Shown in pieces: positions 1-6,925 of a DNA stretch of 34,055 nucleotides (the first letter of the stretch is position 1; each line of letters starts with the position of its first letter). A program made the position numbers and the translations under genes. The stretch lies in NCBI GenBank assembly GCA_947589545.1, contig CANQBA010000044.1, forward strand, positions 1 through 34,055. The letters run 5' to 3'. The notes under the pieces are model-generated. The model was given only the letters and a program-made list of their open reading frames with translations. It made no database searches and was not told the DNA's origin. This DNA is from an uncultured Oscillospiraceae bacterium (GTDB lineage: Bacteria > Bacillota > Clostridia > Oscillospirales > Oscillospiraceae).

Positions 1-75
1 TAACCGTCGTCATAGATGAACCGCGTATTGGTGAAGCCCTCGTCGGCGGCGTACTTCTCCAGGAGCAGTCTCTGA
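1..75 (-). pseudogene. Large serine recombinase, fragment downstream of the insertion
   Basis: Read on the minus strand this encodes QRLLLEKYAADEGF followed by TNTRFIYDDG. This is the stretch just after the SNSIQNQ motif in the resolvase domain of Tn4451/Tn5397-type large serine recombinases (TnpX/TndX family). The reading frame runs off the left edge of the window. It fits as the continuation of the N-terminal piece at 1614-1712: joining the two across the insertion restores AATCAGAGACTG and the expected protein order. What I see is the split reading frame; the family assignment is from memory of conserved motifs. Because the rest lies outside the window, I cannot tell whether the downstream catalytic and zinc-ribbon parts survive. 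Confidence 0.75.
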
Positions 76-175
76 GATGTATTGTGTAAAGGGTAGTTTC
101 GCCTACCTAATACACAATGGCTGGCGGCTCATTTGTGGCAAGGTGAAGTGACTGGCTGAAAGGTGGGTGGACGTA
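76..175 (+). repeat. Element end with conserved hairpin (copy 1)
   Basis: A hairpin spans 81-118: outer stem ATTGTGTA/TACACAAT (81-88, 111-118), a 2x2 AA/AA internal loop (89-90, 109-110), inner stem GGGTAG/CTACCT (91-96, 103-108, last pair G-T), loop TTTCGC. It is followed by a conserved tract containing CATTTGTGGCAA and a GAAAGGTGGGTGG box. The same architecture recurs at 33425-33510 next to tnpV, with compensatory base changes. It marks the left end of the inserted element. Confidence 0.75.
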
Positions 176-181
176 AAGCAG

Positions 182-220
182 GAAGGGACATGACACGCCG
201 ATGAGCAGTCATGTCCCTTC
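182..220 (-). terminator. Hairpin downstream of the methyltransferase gene
   Basis: Inverted repeat GAAGGGACATGAC (182-194) and GTCATGTCCCTTC (208-220), 13 bp perfect, 13-nt loop. It lies about 20 bp past the stop of the minus-strand methyltransferase gene. The T-run on the minus side is weak, so termination is likely but not proven. Confidence 0.6.
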
Positions 221-239
221 TTTACTGACATTTTAGCCG

Positions 240-1268
240 CTATTTTTCGCAGAACCGTACATATTCGGTAAATTTCAGCGTTATGCCAAGGTTACGGGCA
301 AATTCAGCGATACCGCTGTCGTCCTCATCGGTCGTCCATGTATCCGTTACCATGCTGTCAATTTTACGGAAACCTGCCAAAACAGTGTCCTCGTAGAGAT
401 CGTTGAAAATAAACGGATACTCTTTCAATAGAGCCTGCTGCGCATACTCCGGCAAGGCGGCCAGTGTCTCTTTTGTAACGAAGCCGTTCAGACTGACGAA
501 TATACCGCCGGGCTTTAATACCCGATAGCATTCTCGCAGAGCGGTGCTTTGATCGCCGATGCAGTTAATAATTCCACCGTGGTCAGCGATCACGTCCACC
601 GTGCAGCTTTTAAATGGTATATCGCAGAAATCCAATGCCGCGTAGTACAAAAAAGGAGAGTCCAGTTCTTGATCCAGAAGGTGCTTCCACTCCTCCACTA
701 CAGTATGGGACAGGTCGCTGACGATGATTTGCGCGGACGGATCGGCTTGGAGGATAAACGGCATATATCCGCCGCCGGGTCCTGAGCCAATGTCGAGAAT
801 AACACCGCCGTGCTCCGCAATTTTCCGGCCAATTCTTAAATTGGTTGGCCGGCCCCGTTCACCGATAACATTTCTGCCATACTTGCTGTCCGCCCAGCCG
901 CCAGGTTGGCCCCATGCGTCGTGCCAGTTTCGCGCGATCCAGCCTTCTGTCCGCATATCCCGCTCCCACTGCACACGCTCCAAGTCTGTTTCAGCCGGCA
1001 CAAAATAGACAACGCCGTCCTTTTCCTGAAAGGAACGGCTTGCGATACGAGCCAAAAGGCCGGTGCTCTCCAAAAGCTCATTCACGGAAACGCCGTACAG
1101 CTTGGACAGTTCAAGCAGCAGTTCCACGTCCGGAAGCGCTGCCGCCGTCTCCCATTTGCTGACCGCTTGGGCGCTAACGCCCAGTTTTTCTGCCAGTTCT
1201 GCTTGAGAAAGTCCCAATCTACGCCGGAAATCCGCAGTCCGTTTTCCAAAATGCCGTTTATTTATCAT
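240..1268 (-). CDS. XRE-family HTH / class I SAM methyltransferase fusion
   Basis: A 342-residue protein with two parts. Residues ~8-65 form a Cro/CI-type helix-turn-helix (LGLSQAELAEKLGVS, then AVSKWETAAALP). Residues ~155-275 form a Rossmann methyltransferase domain: motif I is ILDIGSGPGGG, with a CYRVLKPGG post-motif typical of small-molecule SAM methyltransferases. The substrate is unknown. The ATG is preceded by AAAGGGG at about 10 nt. It is the only gene in the element that splits the recombinase, so it behaves as cargo. The HTH may regulate its own transcription, or may sense stress and couple it to methylation; neither is shown. An antibiotic-modifying role, as carried by many Tn4451-like elements, is possible but unsupported by any recognisable resistance motif. 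Confidence 0.8.
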   Translation of the reverse strand: MINKRHFGKRTADFRRRLGLSQAELAEKLGVSAQAVSKWETAAALPDVELLLELSKLYGVSVNELLESTGLLARIASRSFQEKDGVVYFVPAETDLERVQWERDMRTEGWIARNWHDAWGQPGGWADSKYGRNVIGERGRPTNLRIGRKIAEHGGVILDIGSGPGGGYMPFILQADPSAQIIVSDLSHTVVEEWKHLLDQELDSPFLYYAALDFCDIPFKSCTVDVIADHGGIINCIGDQSTALRECYRVLKPGGIFVSLNGFVTKETLAALPEYAQQALLKEYPFIFNDLYEDTVLAGFRKIDSMVTDTWTTDEDDSGIAEFARNLGITLKFTEYVRFCEK

Positions 1269-1435
1269 GCCATTCGCCCCTTTCCTGTAGTGTGATTATC
1301 ATATCATGTCCGTGAAAGAAAAGAAAGCGACACATATTCAATCATGTAAAAAAGAAACTCAACCGCCGGTTGTCACATATCCATAGAAGAATAGCTTATA
1401 GAGGAAAGTCTCAAGTTGCCTATATATGTTTTCCA

Positions 1436-1476
1436 AAGTGCGCACTTACTCACCACCGGCAGGGCCGGCGGTGGTA
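1436..1476 (-). other. IncQ/MobQ-like origin of transfer
   Basis: On the minus strand an imperfect inverted repeat (ACCGCCGGC, CCT, GCCGGTGGT) is followed after GAG by TAAGTGCGCACT. The TAAGTGCGC core, placed just after an inverted repeat, is the layout of RSF1010/R1162-type oriT sites nicked by MobA-family relaxases. No complete relaxase is present in the window; only a relaxase fragment survives at 33.0-33.3 kb. The site probably lets the element be mobilised in trans. A search against known oriT collections would confirm or refute it. Confidence 0.55.
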
Positions 1477-1613
1477 CTGCCTGGCGGCAGTCGTGCGCTC
1501 TCTGAGGGGGACGCTCCAGCGGGCCTTGTACCTGCTGGCAGCGCCAAGAGGGGCTAAAGCTCCTCCCTTTTCAGAATGTGAACTTTTGGGTGAAAGACCC
1601 CTTGACAAATCGC

Positions 1614-1712
1614 TTAGTGATTCTGGATGCTGTTGGAGTCGTCCTCTTTATTTTGCATGTCCTCCTGGTTCAAGCGTCCATAGAGGATGGTGTATTTTTC
1701 TTGGCCAGCCAT
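1614..1712 (-). pseudogene. Large serine recombinase, N-terminal fragment (Ser to Asn)
   Basis: ATG at 1712 (minus) with GGAGG upstream encodes MAGQEKYTILYGRL followed by NQEDMQ and DDSNSIQN, then a stop produced by the inserted DNA. This is the N-terminus of a TnpX/TndX-like large serine recombinase. The second copy, at 33313, reads YGRLSQED where this reads YGRLNQED. The serine of this motif is the expected catalytic nucleophile, so this copy would be inactive even if rejoined. It is also about four codons shorter than the right-hand copy before EDDSNSIQN. Its downstream half is at 1-75. Confidence 0.75.
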
Positions 1713-1741
1713 TTTTCCTCCTGTTAGTGACAGTGCGCAGC

Positions 1742-1775
1742 CAATTTTATCATTTTTTTAAAAATGATAAAATTG
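1742..1775. promoter_or_regulatory. Perfect 34-bp palindrome upstream of fic-hsd operon
   Basis: CAATTTTATCATTTTT (1742-1757), two T's, then its exact reverse complement (1760-1775). It ends 4 bp before the proposed -35 box of the operon. A perfect 16-bp arm at this position suggests an operator for a dimeric DNA-binding protein; the winged-helix C-terminus of the Fic protein is one candidate. A transcription terminator for something upstream is the alternative, but no gene reads into it from the left. Confidence 0.6.
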
Positions 1776-1779
1776 ACTA

Positions 1780-1808
1780 TTGCTTCTATGACCTAATTGC
1801 GATATAAT
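1780..1808 (+). promoter_or_regulatory. Promoter of fic-hsdMS operon
   Basis: TTGCTT, 17-bp spacer, TATAAT (1803-1808), about 40 bp before the Fic start codon. The -10 box is perfect; the -35 box matches only in TTG. TTGACT at 1773 is an alternative -35, but its spacing of 24 is too long. Confidence 0.5.
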
Positions 1809-1849
1809 AAGTTTAGTTTCGGTACATGTTTCCTGCAATGAGGTGTTTT

Positions 1850-2911
1850 ATGCGACAATACGACTATACAGCTGTTTACACCAGTCTCCTCACTCCTGAT
1901 ATTGTGGGGATGGTTGGGCAGATTCATGAGTACAAGGGAGAGCAGAACCTTTTTATCGAGGCGAAGGCAGATACGCTTTCGCAGTTACTGGAAATCGCGA
2001 AAATCCAGAGCACCGAGGCTTCCAACCGTATGGAGGGCATCTATACCTCCAACAAGCGCCTGGAGCAGTTAGTCAGAGAAAAGACTATGCCAAGAACGAG
2101 AAACGAGCAGGAGATCGCCGGATACAGAGACGTGCTGTCAACGATACACGAAAGCCATGATTTTATTCCCCCGAAGCCGTCGATTATTCTTCAGCTCCAC
2201 CGGGACCTCTACCGTTTCAGCGGCACATCAGTTGGCGGCAACTATAGAAGCACTGACAATATCATTGAAGAAACCGATGCCCAAGGAAACAAGTTCGTTC
2301 GTTTTCAGCCGGTGCCCGCATGGGAAACGCCAGAAGCCGTAGAGCGGGCCTGCCGGGCGTATAACAGCGCTCTTGACTGCGGAGAATACGACCCCCTACT
2401 GCTGATGCCCATTTTTATTCTTGATTTTCTCTGCATCCACCCATTCAACAACGGAAATGGCAGAATGAGCCGGCTTCTGACACTCCTGCTGCTCTATCGC
2501 GCGGGGTATATTGTGGGCAAATACATCAGTATTGAAAAGCTCATTGAAAAGACCAAGGAAACCTACTACGACACCCTGCAGGAGAGCTCTATTGGCTGGC
2601 ACGAGGGCGCAAACACTTACGCGCCCTTTACCCGCTATCTGCTTGGCGTGATCCTCGCCGCGTACCGTGAATTTTCAAGCCGGGTGCAGGCGCTGATCAC
2701 CGGCGGTCTCAGCAAGCCGGAGCGGGTACGGGAGATCATCCGAGGCACCCTTGGTAAGATCACCAAGGCGGAGCTTATGCGCCAGTGTCCCGACATCAGT
2801 CAGGTCACGGTACAGCGGGCCCTGAACGACATGGTCAAAAGCGGCGAGATCATAAAGCTCAGCGGCGGACGCTACACATCTTATATCTGGAACAGGGAGA
2901 GAGAGAAATGA
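1850..2911 (+). CDS. fic: Fic/DOC family protein with C-terminal winged helix
   Basis: A 353-residue Fic protein, a family that usually transfers AMP or another nucleotide moiety to protein hydroxyls. H197 starts the motif HPFNNGNGRMSR; the family consensus is HPFx(D/E)GNGRxxR, so the metal-binding acidic residue is Asn here. Residues 58-63 read SNRMEG, fitting the (S/T)xxxE(G/N) inhibitory motif of N-terminally autoinhibited (class II) Fic proteins. The last ~60 residues (TKAELMRQCP, SQVTVQRALNDM) look like a winged helix-turn-helix. I chose the ATG at 1850 because GAGGTG lies 4 nt upstream; ATGs at 1826 and 1838 are in frame but lack such a site. The stop overlaps the hsdM start (ATGA), implying co-translation with the modification genes. 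It may modify a protein of this system or regulate the operon; neither is shown. Confidence 0.9.
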   Translation: MRQYDYTAVYTSLLTPDIVGMVGQIHEYKGEQNLFIEAKADTLSQLLEIAKIQSTEASNRMEGIYTSNKRLEQLVREKTMPRTRNEQEIAGYRDVLSTIHESHDFIPPKPSIILQLHRDLYRFSGTSVGGNYRSTDNIIEETDAQGNKFVRFQPVPAWETPEAVERACRAYNSALDCGEYDPLLLMPIFILDFLCIHPFNNGNGRMSRLLTLLLLYRAGYIVGKYISIEKLIEKTKETYYDTLQESSIGWHEGANTYAPFTRYLLGVILAAYREFSSRVQALITGGLSKPERVREIIRGTLGKITKAELMRQCPDISQVTVQRALNDMVKSGEIIKLSGGRYTSYIWNREREK

Positions 2912-4404
2912 TCACAGGGGAACTTAAAAACAAAATCGACGGGCTATGGGACATATTCGCGGCGGGGGGATTAGTGAACCCCTTGGATGTCATTGAGCAG
3001 ATTACGTATCTCATGTTTATTCACGATCTGGATGAGTCTGACGACAGAAAAAGCCGGGAGAGCGTCATGCTGGGTCTGCCCTTTGAGAGTATCTTCGCCG
3101 AGGAAGTGCAGATCGGTGACCGCAAGGTTCCGGGCCGCCAGCTCAAATGGTCTGTATTTCGGGATTTCCCCGCGGGGCAGATGTACAGCATCATGCAGGA
3201 GTGGGTTTTTCCCTTTATCAAAAATCTCCACGCGGACAAGAACAGCGCCTATTCCAAGTACATGGGGGATGCCATTTTCAAGCTCCCCACGCCGCTTGTG
3301 CTGTCAAAGGTTGTGGATTGCCTCGACGGGATCTACAGCCAGATGGCGCAGATCCAGGACACGGATATCCGCGGCGATGTATATGAGTATCTTCTAAGCA
3401 AGATCTCCCAGTCCGGCCTCAACGGTCAATTCCGCACACCCCGGCACATCATCCGCTTGATGGTGGAACTTACGGCACCGACGCCTGACGATGTGATCTG
3501 CGACCCCGCTTGCGGCACATCGGGCTTTCTCATCTCCGCCGGGCAGTATCTGAAGGAGAACTATAAGGCCGAGGTGATGTTCAACAGGGAAAAGCGGGAG
3601 CACTATATGAACCGTATGTTCACCGGCTACGACATGGATCGGACCATGCTTCGCATCGGCGCCATGAACATGATGACCCACGGTGTGGACAACCCCTTCA
3701 TCGAGTACCGGGACAGTCTCAGCGAGCAGAACGCCGATAAGGACAAATATACCCTCATCCTGGCCAATCCGCCTTTCAAGGGCAGCCTTGACGCGGACAC
3801 GGTGTCCCCAGACCTTTTGAAGGTCTGCAAAACGAAGAAGACGGAGCTGCTGTTTTTGGCCCTGTTTCTGCGGATGCTCAAAATCGGCGGGCGGTGCGCC
3901 TGCATCGTACCGGACGGGGTGCTGTTCGGCTCCTCCGCCGCCCACAAGGCCATTCGCCGGGAGCTCATCGACAACAACCGCCTGGAGGCCGTGATCTCCA
4001 TGCCCTCCGGCGTCTTCAAGCCCTACGCAGGAGTGTCCACCGGCGTCCTGGTCTTCACCAAGACCGGTTACGGCGGCACCGACGACGTCTGGTTCTACGA
4101 CATGCGCGCCGACGGCTTTTCCCTGGACGACAAGCGCACACCTATAGCGGAGAACGACATTCCCGACATCGTGTCCCGTTTTCATGATCTGGAGGCCGAA
4201 AGATCCCGCTCCCGCACGGAGCAGTCCTTTCTGGTGCCAAAGGATGAGATTATTGACAACGGGTATGATTTGAGCATCAATAAGTACAAAAAGACCGAGT
4301 ATGTTCCCGTGGAGTACCCGCCCACAAGTGAGATCATCGCGGAGTTGAAGGCGCTGGAGGCGGAGATACAGAGGGGAATCGAGGAGTTGGAGGGAATGGT
4401 GTGA
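2908..4404 (+). CDS. hsdM: Type I restriction-modification DNA methyltransferase subunit
   Basis: A 498-residue HsdM, the N6-adenine methyltransferase subunit that works as M2S and, with HsdR, as the restriction complex. An N-terminal HsdM helical domain (residues ~1-140) precedes the catalytic domain with SAM-binding motif DPACGTSG from D199 and catalytic motif NPPF from N287. The C-terminus (KALEAEIQRGIEEL) is a coiled-coil segment of the kind that contacts HsdS. The ATG at 2908 overlaps the Fic stop by 4 bp and follows GGGAGAGAGAG. A longer upstream in-frame reading exists but is translated Fic sequence in another frame. Both catalytic motifs are intact, so the subunit should be active. 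Confidence 0.95.
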   Translation: MITGELKNKIDGLWDIFAAGGLVNPLDVIEQITYLMFIHDLDESDDRKSRESVMLGLPFESIFAEEVQIGDRKVPGRQLKWSVFRDFPAGQMYSIMQEWVFPFIKNLHADKNSAYSKYMGDAIFKLPTPLVLSKVVDCLDGIYSQMAQIQDTDIRGDVYEYLLSKISQSGLNGQFRTPRHIIRLMVELTAPTPDDVICDPACGTSGFLISAGQYLKENYKAEVMFNREKREHYMNRMFTGYDMDRTMLRIGAMNMMTHGVDNPFIEYRDSLSEQNADKDKYTLILANPPFKGSLDADTVSPDLLKVCKTKKTELLFLALFLRMLKIGGRCACIVPDGVLFGSSAAHKAIRRELIDNNRLEAVISMPSGVFKPYAGVSTGVLVFTKTGYGGTDDVWFYDMRADGFSLDDKRTPIAENDIPDIVSRFHDLEAERSRSRTEQSFLVPKDEIIDNGYDLSINKYKKTEYVPVEYPPTSEIIAELKALEAEIQRGIEELEGMV

Positions 4405-5477
4405 TGGCGAAGTTTGCAGACATCTTTGAAGATGTCACAAAAGAAGGGTGCAAGATTCCACAAGAGGACTACTTGGACGAGGGACTCTATCCCATTATAG
4501 ATCAAGGCCAAAAACAAATAGCGGGTTTTGCAAACAACCCGAACGGACTTTATTATAATGTCCCTGCTATTATTTTTGGAGATCATACAAGAATCATCAA
4601 GTATGTTGATACACCTTGCTTTTTAGGTGCGGATGGAGTTAAGCTCTTACGCGCGAAAATTCCTAACGCAAATTACAAGTTTCTATATTATGCCTTGTCT
4701 AACGTGAAAATTCCCAACACCGGGTATAACCGACACTTCAAATGGCTGAAAGAAGCGGATATACAGTTACTTTCGGAAGAACAACAACGGAAAATCGTTG
4801 CGGTTCTGGATCATGTAAATGATTTTATTTCCCTCCGCAAACAGCAGCTTGCCAAGCTGGACGAGCTGGTTAAGGCACGGTTTGTGGAGATGTTTGGGGA
4901 TCTCAAATCTAATCCCCTGCACTGGCCATTAACGCCTTTTACTGCTTTTGCGGAAATTGATGGGAACATGACAACGAACTTTGAAAAATATGCAGATTAT
5001 CCTCACATTGGAATCGACAGTATTGAGAAAGAAACCGGGGTATTGCACGGCTATCGCACGGTAAAACAAGACATGGTAATAAGCGGAAAATACATTTTCA
5101 CGCCGGAACACATTATTTATAGTAAGATTCGTCCTAACTTGAACAAGGTTGCTCTACCAACATTTTCAGGCTTGTGTTCAGCCGATGCATACCCAATATT
5201 GGTTAAAAGGGAAAAGTGTAGCCGTGTCTTTTTAGCATTTGTAATGCGGTCAAAGCTTTTTTTAGATTATATACTTCAATTTAGCTCCAGAACAAATTTA
5301 CCAAAAGTGAACCGAAAAGAGATAATGGGCTTTAAAATGCCTTTGCCGCCCTTTGACTTGCAAAAAAAATTTGAGGCATATTTTACACAAGTTGAAAAAC
5401 GAAAGCTGACAATCCAGCAGGGATTGGATAAACTGGAAATGTTGAAAAAGGCTCTGATGCAGGAGTATTTTGGGTGA
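4404..5477 (+). CDS. hsdS: Type I restriction-modification specificity subunit
   Basis: A 357-residue HsdS with two target-recognition domains, each followed by a helical spacer: first TRD ~1-130, spacer EEQQRKIVAVLDHVND, then LRKQQLAKLDELVKARF and the conserved FVEMFGDLKSNP; second TRD ~175-315; C-terminal coiled coil ending LKKALMQEYFG. It sets the bipartite DNA sequence that HsdM methylates and HsdR protects. The ATG at 4404 shares its A with the hsdM stop TGA; a GTG at 4401 is the alternative start. It is a little short for the family. The DNA from here to ~6.9 kb is visibly richer in A+T than hsdM and hsdR, consistent with exchange of the specificity cassette. The recognition site cannot be read from sequence. 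Confidence 0.93.
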   Translation: MAKFADIFEDVTKEGCKIPQEDYLDEGLYPIIDQGQKQIAGFANNPNGLYYNVPAIIFGDHTRIIKYVDTPCFLGADGVKLLRAKIPNANYKFLYYALSNVKIPNTGYNRHFKWLKEADIQLLSEEQQRKIVAVLDHVNDFISLRKQQLAKLDELVKARFVEMFGDLKSNPLHWPLTPFTAFAEIDGNMTTNFEKYADYPHIGIDSIEKETGVLHGYRTVKQDMVISGKYIFTPEHIIYSKIRPNLNKVALPTFSGLCSADAYPILVKREKCSRVFLAFVMRSKLFLDYILQFSSRTNLPKVNRKEIMGFKMPLPPFDLQKKFEAYFTQVEKRKLTIQQGLDKLEMLKKALMQEYFG

Positions 5478-5486
5478 GGTATACGT

Positions 5487-6044
5487 ATGGAATTTCTAAA
5501 AGATGTTGTTTGCTTCTTTAATGAGCCGATTTGGGGGACGGTAGGTAATTTATTTACCGCCATTGGTTTTATTAGTACTGTTGTTGCGATTATTCGCTTT
5601 TTTCATAATAGAAAAATCTCAAATTGGCAAGAAAATGTCTCCATAAAGGACTATCCACCGGATTATGATGTAGAATCTACTGAAAAAAGTCCAATTTATT
5701 CAAAGCTTTGGAATGACCCGCCAAATCCCTTTGAAACTGTCATAGTATTTAAGCCGGTCGGGACGGTAATATCCAAACTAAAAGTGATAGAGCTTGATAT
5801 AAATGAAAAACCCGTAAAAACAATTGAGATATTCAAAAATATTACTCCAGTTGATTCAATATGTTTCCGTATTGAGCGGGCAGAAAATATAAGTTCATAC
5901 AAGATAAGATGGTATTCGGAATTTGGAGAATACAGCGAACACTATTTTACTACAAATAGAAGAAATGGAAATAGCACTGTGGAGGGATCTTGCTACAAGG
6001 CAACTTTTCTCTCGACAATCCGTCGCATTTTTGGATTTAGATAA
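5487..6044 (+). CDS. Unknown single-pass membrane protein within hsd operon
   Basis: A 185-residue protein I do not recognise. Residues ~10-32 (TVGNLFTAIGFISTVVAIIRFF) form one membrane segment followed by HNRK, predicting a short N-terminus outside and a mostly beta-rich cytoplasmic domain (for example KPVGTVISKLKVIELDI). The ATG lies 9 bp after the hsdS stop with GAGGT upstream, so it is read as part of the operon. The gene is A+T-rich. A broken copy of an hsdS 3' end follows it directly (6066-6165), so the gene sits between two hsdS 3' ends and probably arrived by recombination at that sequence. A membrane partner for the HEPN-like protein encoded next is a conceivable role, but it is only suggested by position. 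Confidence 0.7.
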   Translation: MEFLKDVVCFFNEPIWGTVGNLFTAIGFISTVVAIIRFFHNRKISNWQENVSIKDYPPDYDVESTEKSPIYSKLWNDPPNPFETVIVFKPVGTVISKLKVIELDINEKPVKTIEIFKNITPVDSICFRIERAENISSYKIRWYSEFGEYSEHYFTTNRRNGNSTVEGSCYKATFLSTIRRIFGFR

Positions 6045-6065
6045 GAAAAAAGTGTATTTACGCTT

Positions 6066-6165
6066 GCAACCAAATCGAAAAAACAATTGGAAATCCAACG
6101 GCGATTGGATACACTGGAAAAGCTGAAAAGCGTTTATGCTAGAGTATTTTGAAGGTGGTATATAA
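6066..6165 (+). pseudogene. Remnant of an hsdS 3' end (coiled coil), frameshifted
   Basis: From 6066 one frame reads ATKSKKQLEIQRRLDTLEKLK; after a +1 shift at about 6129 it continues KAFMLEYFEGG and stops at 6163-6165. The intact hsdS ends LDKLEMLKKALMQEYFG, so this is the C-terminal coiled coil of a second hsdS. It matches at DNA level too (GAGTATTTTG near the end in both). It is too short to function. It shows that a second specificity gene, or a duplicated end, once stood here. Confidence 0.7.
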
Positions 6166-6166
6166 T

Positions 6167-6925
6167 TTGGACATGGTTCCTGATCGTGATTTTTTCGAGG
6201 AAGAATCTTCAGATATTCGATCCATTACAGAAGTAGACTTAAATGATCCCAACTTTATTAAAGTTGCAGAAAATTTGGGGAGAATGGGAATTATCTTTCC
6301 TCATCATATAAAAGTAGAAGATTTATGTAATACTTTATATTTTTATTACATTATGACAAACGATGATGGGCTTTTTAGAAAATGTCAGGAAGTAGACTTA
6401 GATTTATCAAAGGATGAATTTTTTGAATTAGCTAAAAAATACTTATTTCTAAACCTTTATGAAGATTTCAATCAAAGATACTATAAAGAAACAAGAGACA
6501 GAATAGAAACATTTTTAAATAATCATTATGCCCCCATGGGGTGCTTTTTCTCTCAATGTTGTAATGCCCTTGAGAATGAGCTGCTTTATCCGTGTATATG
6601 CGGACTGACGACTATTTTGGAAGGGATTCTTGGAAAATACACAGGATTAAGCAAAACGAGTATGCATGTTCTCTTTGAAAAAATAAAATCACAGCTTAAT
6701 GACGGTGCGAGTTACATAATTGCAATAAATATTCAAAGCTTCATAGATGCAATAACCTCAAAATCAGACTTTTCAAATCAAAATGAACCCGTCCAACTTA
6801 ACAGGCATTGGCTTCTTCACGGTAGAAGTAATCGAGATATAACAAAATTGGATTGCATAAGTATCATTTGCGCTGTTGATGCAATAATTGAAATTATACA
6901 AAGTATATCTGGTGATACCCCATGA
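6167..6925 (+). CDS. HEPN-like RxxxxH protein encoded between hsdS and hsdR
   Basis: A helix-rich protein of about 252 residues with no signal peptide or clear membrane segment. Near its C-terminus it reads LNRHWLLHGRSNRD: an Arg, four residues, then His, which is the Rx4-6H signature of HEPN ribonucleases. A predicted helix (SIICAVDAIIEII) follows, as in HEPN folds. The last codons overlap the hsdR start (ATGA), so the two are translationally coupled. I favour the TTG at 6167, 8 nt after GGTGG; an ATG at 6173 and a TTG at 6149 are alternatives. By position it resembles prrC, the anticodon-nuclease gene between hsdS and hsdR in E. coli, but it lacks PrrC's ATPase domain. An RNase that fires when restriction fails is my inference. 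The family as a whole I do not recognise. Confidence 0.7.
   Translation: MDMVPDRDFFEEESSDIRSITEVDLNDPNFIKVAENLGRMGIIFPHHIKVEDLCNTLYFYYIMTNDDGLFRKCQEVDLDLSKDEFFELAKKYLFLNLYEDFNQRYYKETRDRIETFLNNHYAPMGCFFSQCCNALENELLYPCICGLTTILEGILGKYTGLSKTSMHVLFEKIKSQLNDGASYIIAINIQSFIDAITSKSDFSNQNEPVQLNRHWLLHGRSNRDITKLDCISIICAVDAIIEIIQSISGDTP

Larger units (their letters stand above)
76..1616. mobile_element. ~1.5 kb insertion splitting a serine recombinase gene
   Basis: The recombinase reading frame stops after SNSIQN at the right edge of this segment and resumes at QRLLLEKY at the left edge, so about 1.5 kb of foreign DNA lies between. On the plus strand the flanks are CTCTG at the left and TGATTCTGG at the right, compatible with a shared or duplicated TG dinucleotide. 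Inside are a hairpin-bearing left end shared with the element at 33.42 kb, an XRE-methyltransferase gene and an oriT-like site. There is no transposase gene, so movement would need a protein supplied from elsewhere, or this is a remnant. Exact ends are uncertain by a few bases. Confidence 0.65.

Noticed and set aside
76-1616. Intron or intein explaining the split recombinase
   Set aside because: The two hairpin elements lie in opposite orientation relative to the recombinase frame and at slightly different codons. An RNA or protein splicing element must be in sense orientation, and no intron or intein core was seen.
1370-1807. Open frame of 145 codons on the plus strand
   Set aside because: It crosses the oriT-like repeat, the antisense of the recombinase fragment and the palindrome; no protein-like character.
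6167-6925. PrrC anticodon nuclease by position
   Set aside because: PrrC carries an N-terminal ABC-type ATPase with a Walker A motif and is far longer; no such motif is present here. Only the genomic slot is similar.
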